From: Sphingobacterium haloxyli
GTDB taxonomy: Bacteria; Bacteroidota; Bacteroidia; Sphingobacteriales; Sphingobacteriaceae
Direction: 5' to 3'
Assembly (NCBI RefSeq): GCF_002980525.1
Contig: NZ_PVBQ01000007.1
Coordinates: 62,001 to 126,000 of the forward strand
Length of the DNA stretch: 64,000 nt
Below are positions 36,182-45,004 of the stretch, one piece after another; within the stretch, counting starts at the first letter, position 1, and the number at the start of each line of letters is the position of its first letter. The position numbers and the translations under genes were made by a program. The notes under the pieces were generated by a model. That model ran no database searches. It was not told the DNA's origin and saw nothing but the letters and a program-made list of their open reading frames with translations.

Positions 36182-37876
36182 TTAATATCGTATTGCTTTG
36201 ATATTTAATTGTAAATTCTTTTTACCTCGCCAGTTATTCTCTTCGATAGTATAGCAAATATCAAATTCATGCCCCGCATTAATGTGGTCTACGTGCTGCG
36301 CTAGGCCAAATCCTATACAATCGAACGATGTCGAATCTTCCTGTTTTAACGATATTTTGATGTGATTTGTACCTACGATATATGCAGACCCCTGTACTTT
36401 ACGCGTGAGAAGGATCGGGGCTTCGTTCTGTGGTCCGAAGGGTTCAAACTGTTTGAGCAGACGGCAAAACTTGTTGTCGATGTCTTTAAGATTCAGTTCC
36501 GTTTCGATGAGCACTTCCTGCTGAAGCATTTCAGGCTTAATGCTGTTCTGCACTACTGCCTCAAATTTTTCTTGGAAGGCAGGTACATTCTCCACGCGCA
36601 TGGTGAGGCCTGCAGCATATTTATGCCCGCCGTATTGATCTAGCAAATCGGCACATTCGCTCAATGCCTCATAAAGATCAAAACCCAGTACCGACCGTGC
36701 CGAACCGGCAATATGTCCATTGGTTTGTGTGAGTATAACAGTGGGTCGATAGTATTTCTCCGTTAGACGCGAAGCGACAATCCCGATTACGCCTTTGTGC
36801 CAATCTGCCTTAAAAAGCACGGTAGACTTGCGTTGTTTCAACACCTCATCCTTGTCCAAGATGTCCAATGCTTCCTCGGTTATCTTAAGATCAAAACCCT
36901 TGCGTACGGTATTTTGATCATCAACTGTAGTTGAATAAACTTTAGCTTCTGCTAATGATTTTGAAGTCAATAGGTTAACCGCATCCTTGGCGTGTTCAAT
37001 ACGTCCAGCAGCATTGATGCGGGGGCCAATCTGAAAAACAATATCTCCTACAGAAAAATGTCCGGTTTTATTGGAAGAAAGATTAATCAGTGCTTGCAGC
37101 CCGCAACTTGGGTTAGTGTTTAGTTTTTTTAGCCCAAAATGCGTGAGCACCCGATTTTCGCCTGTAATCGGTACAATGTCTGATGCGATGCTTACTGCTA
37201 CTAAATCAAGATACTGGTAGGCAAGTTGCATGTCCATATCGTTTTTCTGAACAAACGCTTGGATTAATTTAAAGCCTATGCCACATCCCGATAGTTCTTT
37301 ATACGGATAGGGGCAATCGTGACGCTTCGGGTCTAATACAGCAACCGCGTCTGGTATGGTATGGCCGGGGAGGTGATGATCTCCAATGATGAAATCAATA
37401 CCTTTCGCTTTCGCATAATTGACTTTCTCAATGGCTTTAATACCACAATCCAAGGCAATAATCAGTGTGAAGCCGTGTTCTGCGGCATAGTCAATTCCTT
37501 TGAAAGAAATGCCGTATCCCTCTAAGTATCGGTCGGGAATATAAAATGCTAAACCAGAATGGAAATCACGAAAAAAGCTATAGACAACGGAGACAGCCGT
37601 CGTCCCGTCGACATCATAATCTCCATATATGAGTATCTTCTCTTTGTTGCCGATTGCTCTTTCGATTCGGGATATAGCTTTATCCATATCTTTCATCAAA
37701 AATGGATCGTGCAACAAGTCAAAGCTTGGACGGAAAAAATGCTTGGCCTGCTGATAGGTTTCGATGCCACGATGGAGAAGTAGTTCGGCTATTACAGCGC
37801 TTATACCCAACTCGTCACACAAGCTGTTGGTTTTTCGAACATCGTTTTTTGGCTTAACCACCCATCTTTTTTGCAT
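36182..37876 (-). CDS. recJ: Single-stranded-DNA-specific exonuclease RecJ
   Basis: A 564-residue 5'-3' exonuclease of the DHH family. ILIYGDYDVDGTTAVSVVYS carries the first metal motif, IIGDHHLPGHTIPDA the DHH motif, and LSGCGIGFKLIQAF follows. The DHHA1 motif is GGHKYAAGLTMRVE. The C-terminal OB-like region ends NWRGKKNLQLNIKAIRY. A 14-base palindrome lies in the divergent gap upstream. Confidence 0.95.
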   Translation of the reverse strand: MQKRWVVKPKNDVRKTNSLCDELGISAVIAELLLHRGIETYQQAKHFFRPSFDLLHDPFLMKDMDKAISRIERAIGNKEKILIYGDYDVDGTTAVSVVYSFFRDFHSGLAFYIPDRYLEGYGISFKGIDYAAEHGFTLIIALDCGIKAIEKVNYAKAKGIDFIIGDHHLPGHTIPDAVAVLDPKRHDCPYPYKELSGCGIGFKLIQAFVQKNDMDMQLAYQYLDLVAVSIASDIVPITGENRVLTHFGLKKLNTNPSCGLQALINLSSNKTGHFSVGDIVFQIGPRINAAGRIEHAKDAVNLLTSKSLAEAKVYSTTVDDQNTVRKGFDLKITEEALDILDKDEVLKQRKSTVLFKADWHKGVIGIVASRLTEKYYRPTVILTQTNGHIAGSARSVLGFDLYEALSECADLLDQYGGHKYAAGLTMRVENVPAFQEKFEAVVQNSIKPEMLQQEVLIETELNLKDIDNKFCRLLKQFEPFGPQNEAPILLTRKVQGSAYIVGTNHIKISLKQEDSTSFDCIGFGLAQHVDHINAGHEFDICYTIEENNWRGKKNLQLNIKAIRY

Positions 37877-37913
37877 ATCGTTGCCGTTGTATTAACGTGT
37901 AAATATACATTTT

Positions 37914-37927
37914 GTAAACGGGTTTAC
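37914..37927. promoter_or_regulatory. 14-base palindrome between recJ and khtT
   Basis: GTAAACGGGTTTAC is a perfect dyad (GTAAAC, two-base spacer, GTTTAC) 38 bases upstream of recJ. It resembles a site for a dimeric repressor, but no regulator is assigned. Confidence 0.35.
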
Positions 37928-37995
37928 CTAACCGCTGTAATACGAGTAAAGGGAATATGTTGTGCGTTAAGGTATTAGGAGGATAATTTTGTTGC

Positions 37996-38027
37996 TTGCT
38001 AACTTCCTGTTTTTTTTGTTAGTTTTG
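37996..38027 (+). promoter_or_regulatory. Promoter for the khtTU-like pair
   Basis: TTG at 37996-37998 and TAGTTTTG at 38020-38027 are separated by 21 bases, close to the Bacteroidota -33/-7 arrangement. The -7 element ends 54 bases before the proposed start at 38082. Confidence 0.5.
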
Positions 38028-38081
38028 CTTGAGACAAGTGTTCTAAGAAGAATACGAACGTTGTATTTAATTTTTTTTGCT

Positions 38082-38564
38082 ATGTCAATAGTTAGAGAAA
38101 GCGACCTGATCGGAATAGGTAAGAAATATCAAATCGAGACGGAAGCAGGCGACAATATGGTTGTCGTTATTCACGATGACGGTAAACGCGAACTTTACCG
38201 CTCAGAGGGAGATGATAGTGAAACGCACTGTGTTATGACTCTTTCGGATGAGGAATCGCGACAGGTAGCGGGTATTATTGGAGGATTATCTTATAAGCCC
38301 AAGGCGTTGGAAACCATGGAGCTGGCATTGGATGATTTACGGATTGAATGGTATAAAGTAGACGCTCCTAGCGATGGTGTTAATAAGACTATTGGAGAGT
38401 TAGGCGTGCGACAACGTACTGGAGCATCAATTATCGCGGCTATCAAAGAAGAGGACACAATTATTAATCCTGGCCCAGATTACGTGATAACATCTGGAAT
38501 GACGTTGGTCGTTGCCGGAAAGAAAGCGAACATTAAACTATTAAAAGAAATCCTAACATCCTAA
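38082..38564 (+). CDS. TrkA-C domain regulatory subunit of K+/H+ antiporter (KhtT-like)
   Basis: A 160-residue soluble protein. The N-terminal half (residues 1-70) is a small alpha/beta segment. Residues about 85-158 (DLRIEWYKVDAPSDGVNKTI, GELGVRQRTGASIIAAI, GPDYVITSGMTLVVAGKK) match a TrkA-C/RCK-C domain that binds a regulatory ligand such as c-di-AMP in KhtT proteins. I chose the Met at 38082. The frame is open to 37989, but that would place the protein start over the promoter and add a hydrophobic stretch. Its partner antiporter begins 9 bases downstream. Confidence 0.82.
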   Translation: MSIVRESDLIGIGKKYQIETEAGDNMVVVIHDDGKRELYRSEGDDSETHCVMTLSDEESRQVAGIIGGLSYKPKALETMELALDDLRIEWYKVDAPSDGVNKTIGELGVRQRTGASIIAAIKEEDTIINPGPDYVITSGMTLVVAGKKANIKLLKEILTS

Positions 38565-38573
38565 CTTAACCCT

Positions 38574-39818
38574 ATGTTGTCACATACCTTGGTATTAGAA
38601 GTTGGTATTGCTGTATTGCTTGTTGCCATTGTGGGCTTGCTAGCCAACAAGTTGCGGTTTTCGGTGATACCATTTTTCATCATAATTGGTATGGTAGTTG
38701 GTCAACATGCTCCTCAATTTGGGTATATTGATCTTACATTTACGGAGAGTAAGCCCTTTATAGATTTCATGGGGCGTTTGGGCGTCCTTTTTTTGTTGTT
38801 CTATTTAGGACTGGAATTTTCCGTAGGGCGATTAATGCAGTCCGGAAAATCAATTATTACAGGAGGGACAATCTATGTGTTTCTCAATTTTATATCGGGT
38901 ATTCTGATAGGTTGGCTAATGGACCTTCCTTTTAAGGAAATGATGGTGCTATGCGGTGTGATGACAAGTTCATCTACAGCAATTGTTGCTAAAGTATTAA
39001 CCGATCTAAAACGGACGGCGAACCCGGAAACGGAAATTATTATGGGGATGATTATGTTTGACGATCTCTTTATCGCTATGCATATCTCATTCCTGTCGGG
39101 TTTGATTCTAACGGGAGGGTCTTCCTTCTGGTCCGTCCTCGGAACATCCTTGCTCGCCTTGGGTTTCATTTTGACTTTTTTGATATTGGGAAGGAAGCTG
39201 GTCCCGGCTATAGATCGACTTTTGCAGGACAAATCTCCGGAGCTTTTTATTTTAATCATATTCAGTCTTCTTTTTATTATAGCAGGCTTTTCAGAGACGA
39301 TACACGTTGCAGAGGCTATCGGAGCTTTGATGGCGGGGTTGGTCTTTGCGGACTCTCGTTATATTAAAAAAATCGAGGGCGTTGTGCTGCCCTATCGTGA
39401 TTTCTTCGGAGCCATGTTCTTTTTTAGTTTCGGACTATCCATTGATATGTACACTTTAGGGGGAGCTGTAGGATGGGCTGCTTTGGCAGCGTTTATTACT
39501 GTCATGGGTAATGTGGCGTCGGGCTATTTTGCCGCCAGATTTTCAGGTCGAAAACCCAAAGCTTCGTTTGATATTGGGTTTACGCTTTCTGCTAGGGGAG
39601 AATTTTCCATAATTATGGCAAATATTGGAAAAGCAGGAGGCTTGCTCCCGATTCTCCAGTCTTTTGTTGTCGTATACGTACTTATCTTATCTATCGTATC
39701 GCCGTTGCTGACAAAAGAGTCACGTACGTTATGGGCTGCGCTGTTTGGAAAGGATACCCCTCCCGTACAGCCCAAAAAAACGTTAGAACAATTAGAAGAA
39801 TCAGCTGGGGCGTCGTAG
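38574..39818 (+). CDS. CPA2-family cation/proton antiporter (KhtU-like)
   Basis: A 414-residue membrane protein with about twelve predicted helices. The pattern LGVLFLLFYLGLEFSVGRLM, MTSSSTAIVAKVLTDLKRT and ALMAGLVFADSRYIKKIE is that of CPA2 exchangers such as KefB/KhtU. IIMGMIMFDDLFIAMHISFL holds the Asp pair (MFDD) likely to be the ion-binding site. It lacks the C-terminal TrkA-N domain of KefB, and the adjacent TrkA-C subunit replaces it. Predicted role: K+ efflux in exchange for H+. Confidence 0.9.
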   Translation: MLSHTLVLEVGIAVLLVAIVGLLANKLRFSVIPFFIIIGMVVGQHAPQFGYIDLTFTESKPFIDFMGRLGVLFLLFYLGLEFSVGRLMQSGKSIITGGTIYVFLNFISGILIGWLMDLPFKEMMVLCGVMTSSSTAIVAKVLTDLKRTANPETEIIMGMIMFDDLFIAMHISFLSGLILTGGSSFWSVLGTSLLALGFILTFLILGRKLVPAIDRLLQDKSPELFILIIFSLLFIIAGFSETIHVAEAIGALMAGLVFADSRYIKKIEGVVLPYRDFFGAMFFFSFGLSIDMYTLGGAVGWAALAAFITVMGNVASGYFAARFSGRKPKASFDIGFTLSARGEFSIIMANIGKAGGLLPILQSFVVVYVLILSIVSPLLTKESRTLWAALFGKDTPPVQPKKTLEQLEESAGAS

Positions 39819-39862
39819 AGAACAGGTGGCACGTTGACCTTACGTCCTACTTTGTTGGCGCT

Positions 39863-41077
39863 TCAAGATGTTAGTAAGCGGATGCTGGCGTACACCATTG
39901 CCTGCATGGAAGTTCTAAACGAATCCTCGTCCAGATTAAATTTTGCATTATGCAATCCGTATTGGGGTTCACGTTGCGCATTCCGGATACCCACTAAAAA
40001 AAACAAGGATGGAAAACGATGCGAATAATAGGCGAAATCTTCTGCCGCCATCCATATGCCGATATCTTTCACATTTTCTTTGGATAATATTTCTGCCATA
40101 TAGGTACTTATATCTTGCGACAAGGACGGATCGTTATATAAAAAGGGATAGCCATTTTTTAAGGTTAACTCGACTTCCGCACCAAACGATTGCGGTAGCT
40201 CCCGGATTAAATATTCAATTTGCTCAAGCGCCTCTTTCCGCCACTGCTCGTCCATAGTTCGAAAAGTACCTTCCATATATACTTCGTCTGGAATGACATT
40301 GACCGCACCATTCCCGATAAAGCGGCCAAATGTAAGAACAGAGGGAATTGCCGGATTTGCACGCCGGCTGATAACGTGTTGCAGAGAGGAAACCAATTGC
40401 GCACCAATATACACCGGATCAATAGCACGATGCGGTTCTGCTGCATGTCCGCCCTTGCCTTTGATACGAACATAAAACTCGTCGCTCGATGCCATAAATT
40501 TTCCAGGGCAAACCCCCACTTCCCCGACACCAAGCTGAGGACTCACATGTAATCCCAAGACAGCCTTTATGCGGCTTTCATATTCATCAAAGACTCCTGA
40601 ACGCAATATTTCCTGGGCTCCTCCGGGAATACGCTCTTCTGCGGGCTGGAAAAGCAATAATACCCGGCCTGAAAACGAATGCTCCAGTTCTTGCAACACC
40701 GTCGCGACCCCCAATAAGTTACTCGTGTGAAAGTCATGCCCACAGGCATGCATCACGCCGTCGTGATTGGATTTATACGAAATCTCGTTTAGTTCTTGGA
40801 TGGGTAGGGCGTCAATATCTGCCCGCAAAACGATGACATCATCGGATAGACTTTTTTTTCCCGTTATCCACGCCGCTACACCTGTTTCGGCAACGGGTAA
40901 ATACGGGATAGATAGTTTATCCAAGACAGTTTTAATGTAAGCAGCTGTTTGATATTCCTGAAACGACAGTTCTGGATGTTGATGCAGCTCCTGTCTTCTA
41001 AGCACAGTCTCATTAAAATGTGCCTCAACACGTTCTTTTATGGTATCGATTAAATCCATATAACCTAAAGGTAGCAA
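39863..41077 (-). CDS. M20 family amidohydrolase
   Basis: A 404-residue metallo-amidohydrolase of the IAA-amino-acid or hippurate hydrolase group. DIDALPIQELN, MHACGHDFHTSNLLGVATVL, LLFQPAEERIPGGAQEIL and GLHVSPQLGVGEVG are family motifs with the metal-binding His and Cys. EDFAYYSHRFPSLFFLVG is the C-terminal His region. It likely cleaves N-acyl amino acids. It is the last of three minus-strand genes, 17 bases after the SufT-like gene. The window also holds a GH3-type enzyme, which in plants makes the conjugates such hydrolases cleave. Any link here is speculative. Confidence 0.9.
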   Translation of the reverse strand: MLPLGYMDLIDTIKERVEAHFNETVLRRQELHQHPELSFQEYQTAAYIKTVLDKLSIPYLPVAETGVAAWITGKKSLSDDVIVLRADIDALPIQELNEISYKSNHDGVMHACGHDFHTSNLLGVATVLQELEHSFSGRVLLLFQPAEERIPGGAQEILRSGVFDEYESRIKAVLGLHVSPQLGVGEVGVCPGKFMASSDEFYVRIKGKGGHAAEPHRAIDPVYIGAQLVSSLQHVISRRANPAIPSVLTFGRFIGNGAVNVIPDEVYMEGTFRTMDEQWRKEALEQIEYLIRELPQSFGAEVELTLKNGYPFLYNDPSLSQDISTYMAEILSKENVKDIGIWMAAEDFAYYSHRFPSLFFLVGIRNAQREPQYGLHNAKFNLDEDSFRTSMQAMVYASIRLLTS

Positions 41078-41094
41078 TAGCAGCGAGGTTCGAT

Positions 41095-41427
41095 CTATAG
41101 AAACCCCAGCTCCAGTTTAGCTTCTTCACTCATCATGTCCTTGGTCCAAGGCGGATCGAAGGTAAGCTCTACGAGGGCCTCTTTAATACCCGGAACACCT
41201 GCTACTTTTCTTTGTACCTCTTCCATAATATCACCTGCAACAGGACACCCCGGAGCAGTCAATGTCATGACAATCTTTGCTGTGCCATCTTCTTTGGTGA
41301 TAATCTCGTATACCAGCCCTAAATCAATGATATTTGCAGGCTTGAGTTCGGGATCATATACTGTTTCTAGTTGTTGCCGTATCTCAGTCGCGAGATTTAG
41401 CTTGTCCATGATAATAATGTTGCTCAT
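41095..41427 (-). CDS. MIP18/DUF59 family metal-sulfur cluster assembly factor (SufT/PaaD-like)
   Basis: A 110-residue protein. VYDPELKPANIIDLGLVYEI and MTLTAPGCPVAGDIMEEVQ with the conserved Cys are typical of the DUF59 fold, whose members act in Fe-S cluster maturation. VELTFDPPWTKDMMSEEAKL matches the common end. The start overlaps the end of the glycosyltransferase gene by 4 bases (ATGA), which supports the Met at 41427 rather than the internal Met at residue 7. Confidence 0.9.
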   Translation of the reverse strand: MSNIIIMDKLNLATEIRQQLETVYDPELKPANIIDLGLVYEIITKEDGTAKIVMTLTAPGCPVAGDIMEEVQRKVAGVPGIKEALVELTFDPPWTKDMMSEEAKLELGFL

Positions 41428-42572
41428 GTTTTTATTGTTTTTTCATAAAGATCTGTCAGTTGGTTCATGACAGCGGTCTTTGTGAAGTTTTCCTTATATA
41501 ATATATATGCGTTTTTAACAATGTCGTCTTTTTTATCCGAATTTTCAAATTTCTGAATGGCAAATAGTACGCTTTCTGACTGATAGGGGTCAAATAGCCA
41601 ACCGGTTTTGTCAGGTATGACTGCACTAGGAATGGCCCCCACATTACTTGCTAGAACGGGCGTATGGGTAGCCATTCCTTCCAATATTGTTAAAGGAACA
41701 GCTCCCTCGTAACATACCGATGGTACTATAAGTGCTTTACTATTTACTAATAACTGCATCGTTTCCTGTTTGTTTTTCGGTCCTAACAGCGCTATGTTAT
41801 CGCAAGTTTTGACCATGGTTCGCACCTTGTCTGTAAGAGGGCCTTCGCCAACTATCTTTAGTATCTTATCGCTTCCTTTTAACGATTCAATCAGCGGTAT
41901 GATTCCTTTTTCCGAAGATAACCTGCCGACAAATAAGTAGTAGTTACCTGTGTGTAGACCATCTATCGAAAGGTCAACAAAATTGGGTTTAACAATAAAC
42001 TGTTCGGGAGCAAAATTTTTGCCAGCAGAAAGAAAGAGTTGTTTAGCGAAATCCGTAAGCGTTATGAAGCGGTCTACAGATTGCCATGTGCCTAATCTCC
42101 AATGTAGAAAATGAGTCAGCACTATCCAAAATGTTTTTACAGGAGAATGGTCCAACACCCCCAATCTTATTCCTTTCCATGGAAAGCTTTTCGAGATGCT
42201 ATCTACGTATCGCTTACCTTGGAAAAATAGCGTCGCTGATGGGCAGAGCAGTCTAAAGTTGTGCAAGGTTATGACCACCGGAATATCCTGTTTTTTCACA
42301 GCTCTAATAACAGCAGGGCCTGCAGCGTAGTATAGGTTATGAATATGGACAATGTCCGGTGCAAACCTCTTGATAAACTTATTAACTTTTCGAGTTGCGT
42401 AGATATTACAAGGGTAAGCTAGAAATTGTAGTGCGCCTCGCCAACCTTTTTTGTTGTTAAAGGTTATCGTTTTAACAGTATGCTTTTTTTTTAATTCCTC
42501 GACTTCTTGCCGGAACACGGTGTCTTCTCCGCCGGCATGTTGATAGAAATTATGAATAACAAGGATGCGCAT
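41424..42572 (-). CDS. GT4-type glycosyltransferase
   Basis: A 382-residue retaining glycosyltransferase with two Rossmann-like halves. It opens MRILVIHNFYQHAGGEDTVF. The donor-site half contains FVGRLSSEKGIIPLIESLKG and an E-x7-E-like region VCYEGAVPLTILEGMATHTP. The frame is open to 42632. The ATG at 42572 is the clear start because of the N-terminal fold and a promoter element at 42590-42597. Donor and acceptor are unknown. It is translationally coupled to a Fe-S assembly gene, an unusual partner. Confidence 0.88.
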   Translation of the reverse strand: MRILVIHNFYQHAGGEDTVFRQEVEELKKKHTVKTITFNNKKGWRGALQFLAYPCNIYATRKVNKFIKRFAPDIVHIHNLYYAAGPAVIRAVKKQDIPVVITLHNFRLLCPSATLFFQGKRYVDSISKSFPWKGIRLGVLDHSPVKTFWIVLTHFLHWRLGTWQSVDRFITLTDFAKQLFLSAGKNFAPEQFIVKPNFVDLSIDGLHTGNYYLFVGRLSSEKGIIPLIESLKGSDKILKIVGEGPLTDKVRTMVKTCDNIALLGPKNKQETMQLLVNSKALIVPSVCYEGAVPLTILEGMATHTPVLASNVGAIPSAVIPDKTGWLFDPYQSESVLFAIQKFENSDKKDDIVKNAYILYKENFTKTAVMNQLTDLYEKTIKT

Positions 42573-42589
42573 ATGCCACTGGGTTTCTA

Positions 42590-42597
42590 CAAAGATA
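42590..42597 (-). promoter_or_regulatory. Putative -7 element for the GT4-sufT-M20 operon
   Basis: The minus-strand octamer TATCTTTG (plus CAAAGATA) lies 18 bases before the ATG at 42572. The identical octamer precedes pyrH, bshA and the sensor kinase gene in this window. Confidence 0.5.
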
Positions 42598-42641
42598 GTA
42601 TTTCCCATTTTATCCTTATCTTCGCGTATCATTTTTTAGCT

Positions 42642-43619
42642 ATGTTCCAAGAGTTAGTACACGCGAAAGCATTTCAGAATTATTTAGAAAAAGCCCATTT
42701 CCCGCAGACCCCTCAATATCTGTATGACCCGATTCGTTATATATTATCCTTGTCTGGTAAACGAATACGCCCGCTATTGGTATTAATGGGTGCGGAGCTT
42801 TTTGATAAATCCGTTGTAGAACAAGCATTGCCGGCAAGTGCGGCAATTGAATTTTTTCACAATTTCTCTTTAATTCATGACGATATTATGGATGTCGCGC
42901 CCTTGCGTCGGGGAAAGCCCACTGTGCATCGAAAGTGGAATGACAATGTAGCGATATTGTCGGGTGATGCGCTGCTTATCAAAGCTTATCAAGAACTAGC
43001 GAAATGTCCTGGCGAGAAGATTCCGTCTTTATTGCACCTCTTCAACGTTACTTCGTTGGAAGTATGCGAAGGACAACAGTATGATATGGATTTTGAAGTG
43101 CGGACACAAGTAAGCGAAACGGAATATATAGACATGATACGGCTGAAAACTTCGGTATTGCTCGGTTGCGCCCTGCAAATGGGAGCTATTATTGCTGGAG
43201 CAGATGAGCGGTCGCAAACTTTGCTTTACGACTTTGGTGTAAATCTGGGAATCGCTTATCAGTTGCAAGACGATATATTAGACGTATATGGAAATCCGAA
43301 TAGTTTTGGTAAGCAGGTAGGCGGTGATATCCTGTCAAATAAAAAGACGATTCTTTTCGTAAAGCTACAAGAGCTTATTTCTCCGACAGATCGAGAAGAA
43401 TTGGATTGTTTACTTATGCAGTCTGTTGATGTCGAACCAAAAAAAGTAGAGAAAATGATGGACTTGTATGCTAAATATGATATTCAGACGTTAGCTATAT
43501 ATCAGAAAGAAAAATTCACGACTATTGCTTACGAAAAACTAACGGAAATTCAAGTGGAGGCAGACCAAAAGGAGGCTCTTTTTTCTCTTGCGAATGCACT
43601 GATGCATAGAATACAATAG
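42642..43619 (+). CDS. Trans-isoprenyl diphosphate synthase
   Basis: A 325-residue E-type prenyl transferase. The first Asp-rich motif is DDIMD in FSLIHDDIMDVAPLRRGKP, and the second is DDILD in YQLQDDILDVYGN. Other motifs are GKRIRPLLVLM and the ligand Lys region GGDILSNKKTILF. A Phe lies five residues before the first motif, with no two-residue insertion inside it. By comparison with characterised enzymes this favours a C15-C20 product. The actual chain length is not certain. The frame is open from 42507, but the ATG at 42642 gives the normal start. A near-match -7 octamer (TATCTTCG) lies at 42617-42624. Confidence 0.9.
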   Translation: MFQELVHAKAFQNYLEKAHFPQTPQYLYDPIRYILSLSGKRIRPLLVLMGAELFDKSVVEQALPASAAIEFFHNFSLIHDDIMDVAPLRRGKPTVHRKWNDNVAILSGDALLIKAYQELAKCPGEKIPSLLHLFNVTSLEVCEGQQYDMDFEVRTQVSETEYIDMIRLKTSVLLGCALQMGAIIAGADERSQTLLYDFGVNLGIAYQLQDDILDVYGNPNSFGKQVGGDILSNKKTILFVKLQELISPTDREELDCLLMQSVDVEPKKVEKMMDLYAKYDIQTLAIYQKEKFTTIAYEKLTEIQVEADQKEALFSLANALMHRIQ

Positions 43620-43702
43620 TGTTTTGTTGTTAAAAATTGATAAAACGCTAGTTTTTTGGTAAATTGTCAAAACATCAACATAAACAAAAATAAAAATTGC
43701 GC

Positions 43703-44494
43703 ATGACAGATATGGAACCGGTAAAAATAACGATATTCCAAGCATATTTATTTTGGGAAAACGTAGAAAAAAATTTAAATAACCTATCGTTGCGGTTATC
43801 CGCATTGAAAGAGAAAACGGATTTAATTCTATTGCCTGAAATGTTTAATACCGGCTTTACGACCAATGTCGAAAAATGTGCAGAAAAGATGGATGGCGCA
43901 ACAATGCATTGGATGTATGAACACGCCAAAGCTTATAATTGTGTAATTGCAGGAACGCTAATCATTGAAGAAGAAGGGCGCTATTATAACCGATTTATAT
44001 GGATGTCTTCTGATGGTAGTTTTGTACATTACGACAAGCGTCATCTATTTGGAATGGCGGGAGAAAATGAAGTTTTTACGCCGGGGAATTCCCGTATTGT
44101 TTTAAATCTCAAAGGTTGGCGAGTTTGTCCTATGGTGTGTTACGATCTACGGTTCCCTGTTTGGTCTCGGAATTTAAGAAACGCTTATGATTTATTAGTT
44201 TACACTGCTTGTTGGCCAGACAAACGTTCCGCACATTGGCGAGCACTCATCCCTGCTCGGGCTATTGAAAATCAAGCGTATGTAATAGGTGTGAACCGTG
44301 TAGGATATGATGGTAATGAAATTTATTATTCAGGTGGGTCGATGTGTATTTCGCCAGTAGGTGATGTTGTATATTATAAACCTGAGGATGAAGATTTGTA
44401 CACATTTACCCTAAATCCTGCTGATTTGGTTAAAGCCCGAGAGCAATTTCCATTTCTAGCGGATGCTGACGATTTTTCAATAAAAAATCATTGA
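43703..44494 (+). CDS. Nitrilase-superfamily amidohydrolase (omega-amidase, YafV-like)
   Basis: A 263-residue enzyme with the Glu-Lys-Cys triad: Glu in LLPEMFNTGF, Lys in HYDKRHLFGMAGE and Cys in GWRVCPMVCYDLRFPVWSRN. The HLFGMAGE and VCYDLRFPVWSRN segments are closest to omega-amidase-type (NIT2/YafV) members, which hydrolyse alpha-ketoglutaramate or alpha-ketosuccinamate. It begins 83 bases after the prenyl synthase and overlaps the convergent small membrane protein by 7 bases. The start could also be the Met three residues later. Confidence 0.88.
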   Translation: MTDMEPVKITIFQAYLFWENVEKNLNNLSLRLSALKEKTDLILLPEMFNTGFTTNVEKCAEKMDGATMHWMYEHAKAYNCVIAGTLIIEEEGRYYNRFIWMSSDGSFVHYDKRHLFGMAGENEVFTPGNSRIVLNLKGWRVCPMVCYDLRFPVWSRNLRNAYDLLVYTACWPDKRSAHWRALIPARAIENQAYVIGVNRVGYDGNEIYYSGGSMCISPVGDVVYYKPEDEDLYTFTLNPADLVKAREQFPFLADADDFSIKNH

Positions 44495-44886
44495 TAAGGC
44501 CTATTCAATATAGCTGATTGTATAATAGCTTCGCGTAAGTTGAAAGACAGCACCTCGTCTTTTTCCTCTATTTCGGGTACGACTTTTGACGGGATTTTCT
44601 TAAGGAGCTTTGCTTCTGCTGACCTTTCTTCCCTTGTCTTTCTGACGACTTCTGGTATATCCAACGAGCGTTCTGTTTTTTTAGCGGGGATTGGAATAGC
44701 AGCGGGGTTCGTAGATTCAGTAACCCTACGGTGCATTTTTTGCTCGGCGTCGGATATTACGGGAGGTGTCGGCGGCGGTACCTTCGGCAAACGTCGGCGT
44801 GCTTTCTCTTGTTCTTTCTGATATTCAGAATAGATCTTGTAAATCACGGCGCCGATAATCAATAATGCAGGCAGAAAGTTCTCCAT
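44488..44886 (-). CDS. Small single-pass membrane protein of unknown function
   Basis: A 132-residue protein with one N-terminal helix (MENFLPALLIIGAVIYKIYS). A basic stretch (KEQEKARRRLPKVPPPTPP) and a long charged, low-complexity cytoplasmic segment follow. The end LREAIIQSAILNRPYQ is the most ordered-looking part. No enzyme family is recognised. The start is taken at the Met at 44886. The frame extends six residues further. It is divergent from the MarR gene and overlaps the end of the nitrilase gene by 7 bases. Confidence 0.6.
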   Translation of the reverse strand: MENFLPALLIIGAVIYKIYSEYQKEQEKARRRLPKVPPPTPPVISDAEQKMHRRVTESTNPAAIPIPAKKTERSLDIPEVVRKTREERSAEAKLLKKIPSKVVPEIEEKDEVLSFNLREAIIQSAILNRPYQ

Positions 44887-44967
44887 AAGGGTAAATCTAG
44901 TCAAAATTTAGAAGAAAATGATGAAATATTAAATTTTACTTGCATAGTATTTAGTTTTTTGGTTTGT

Positions 44968-44979
44968 TTGTATATACAA
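44968..44979. promoter_or_regulatory. Candidate MarR operator palindrome
   Basis: TTGTATATACAA is a perfect 12-base palindrome 25 bases upstream of the MarR-family gene and 81 bases from the divergent membrane-protein gene. MarR proteins commonly bind TTG-n-CAA palindromes close to their own start. Confidence 0.5.
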
Positions 44980-45004
44980 TTATTCTAACCCAATATTATC
45001 CGAT

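Noticed and set aside
38873..39259. A 128-codon minus-strand frame
   Set aside because: It is wholly inside the antiporter gene on the opposite strand and shows no protein-like pattern.
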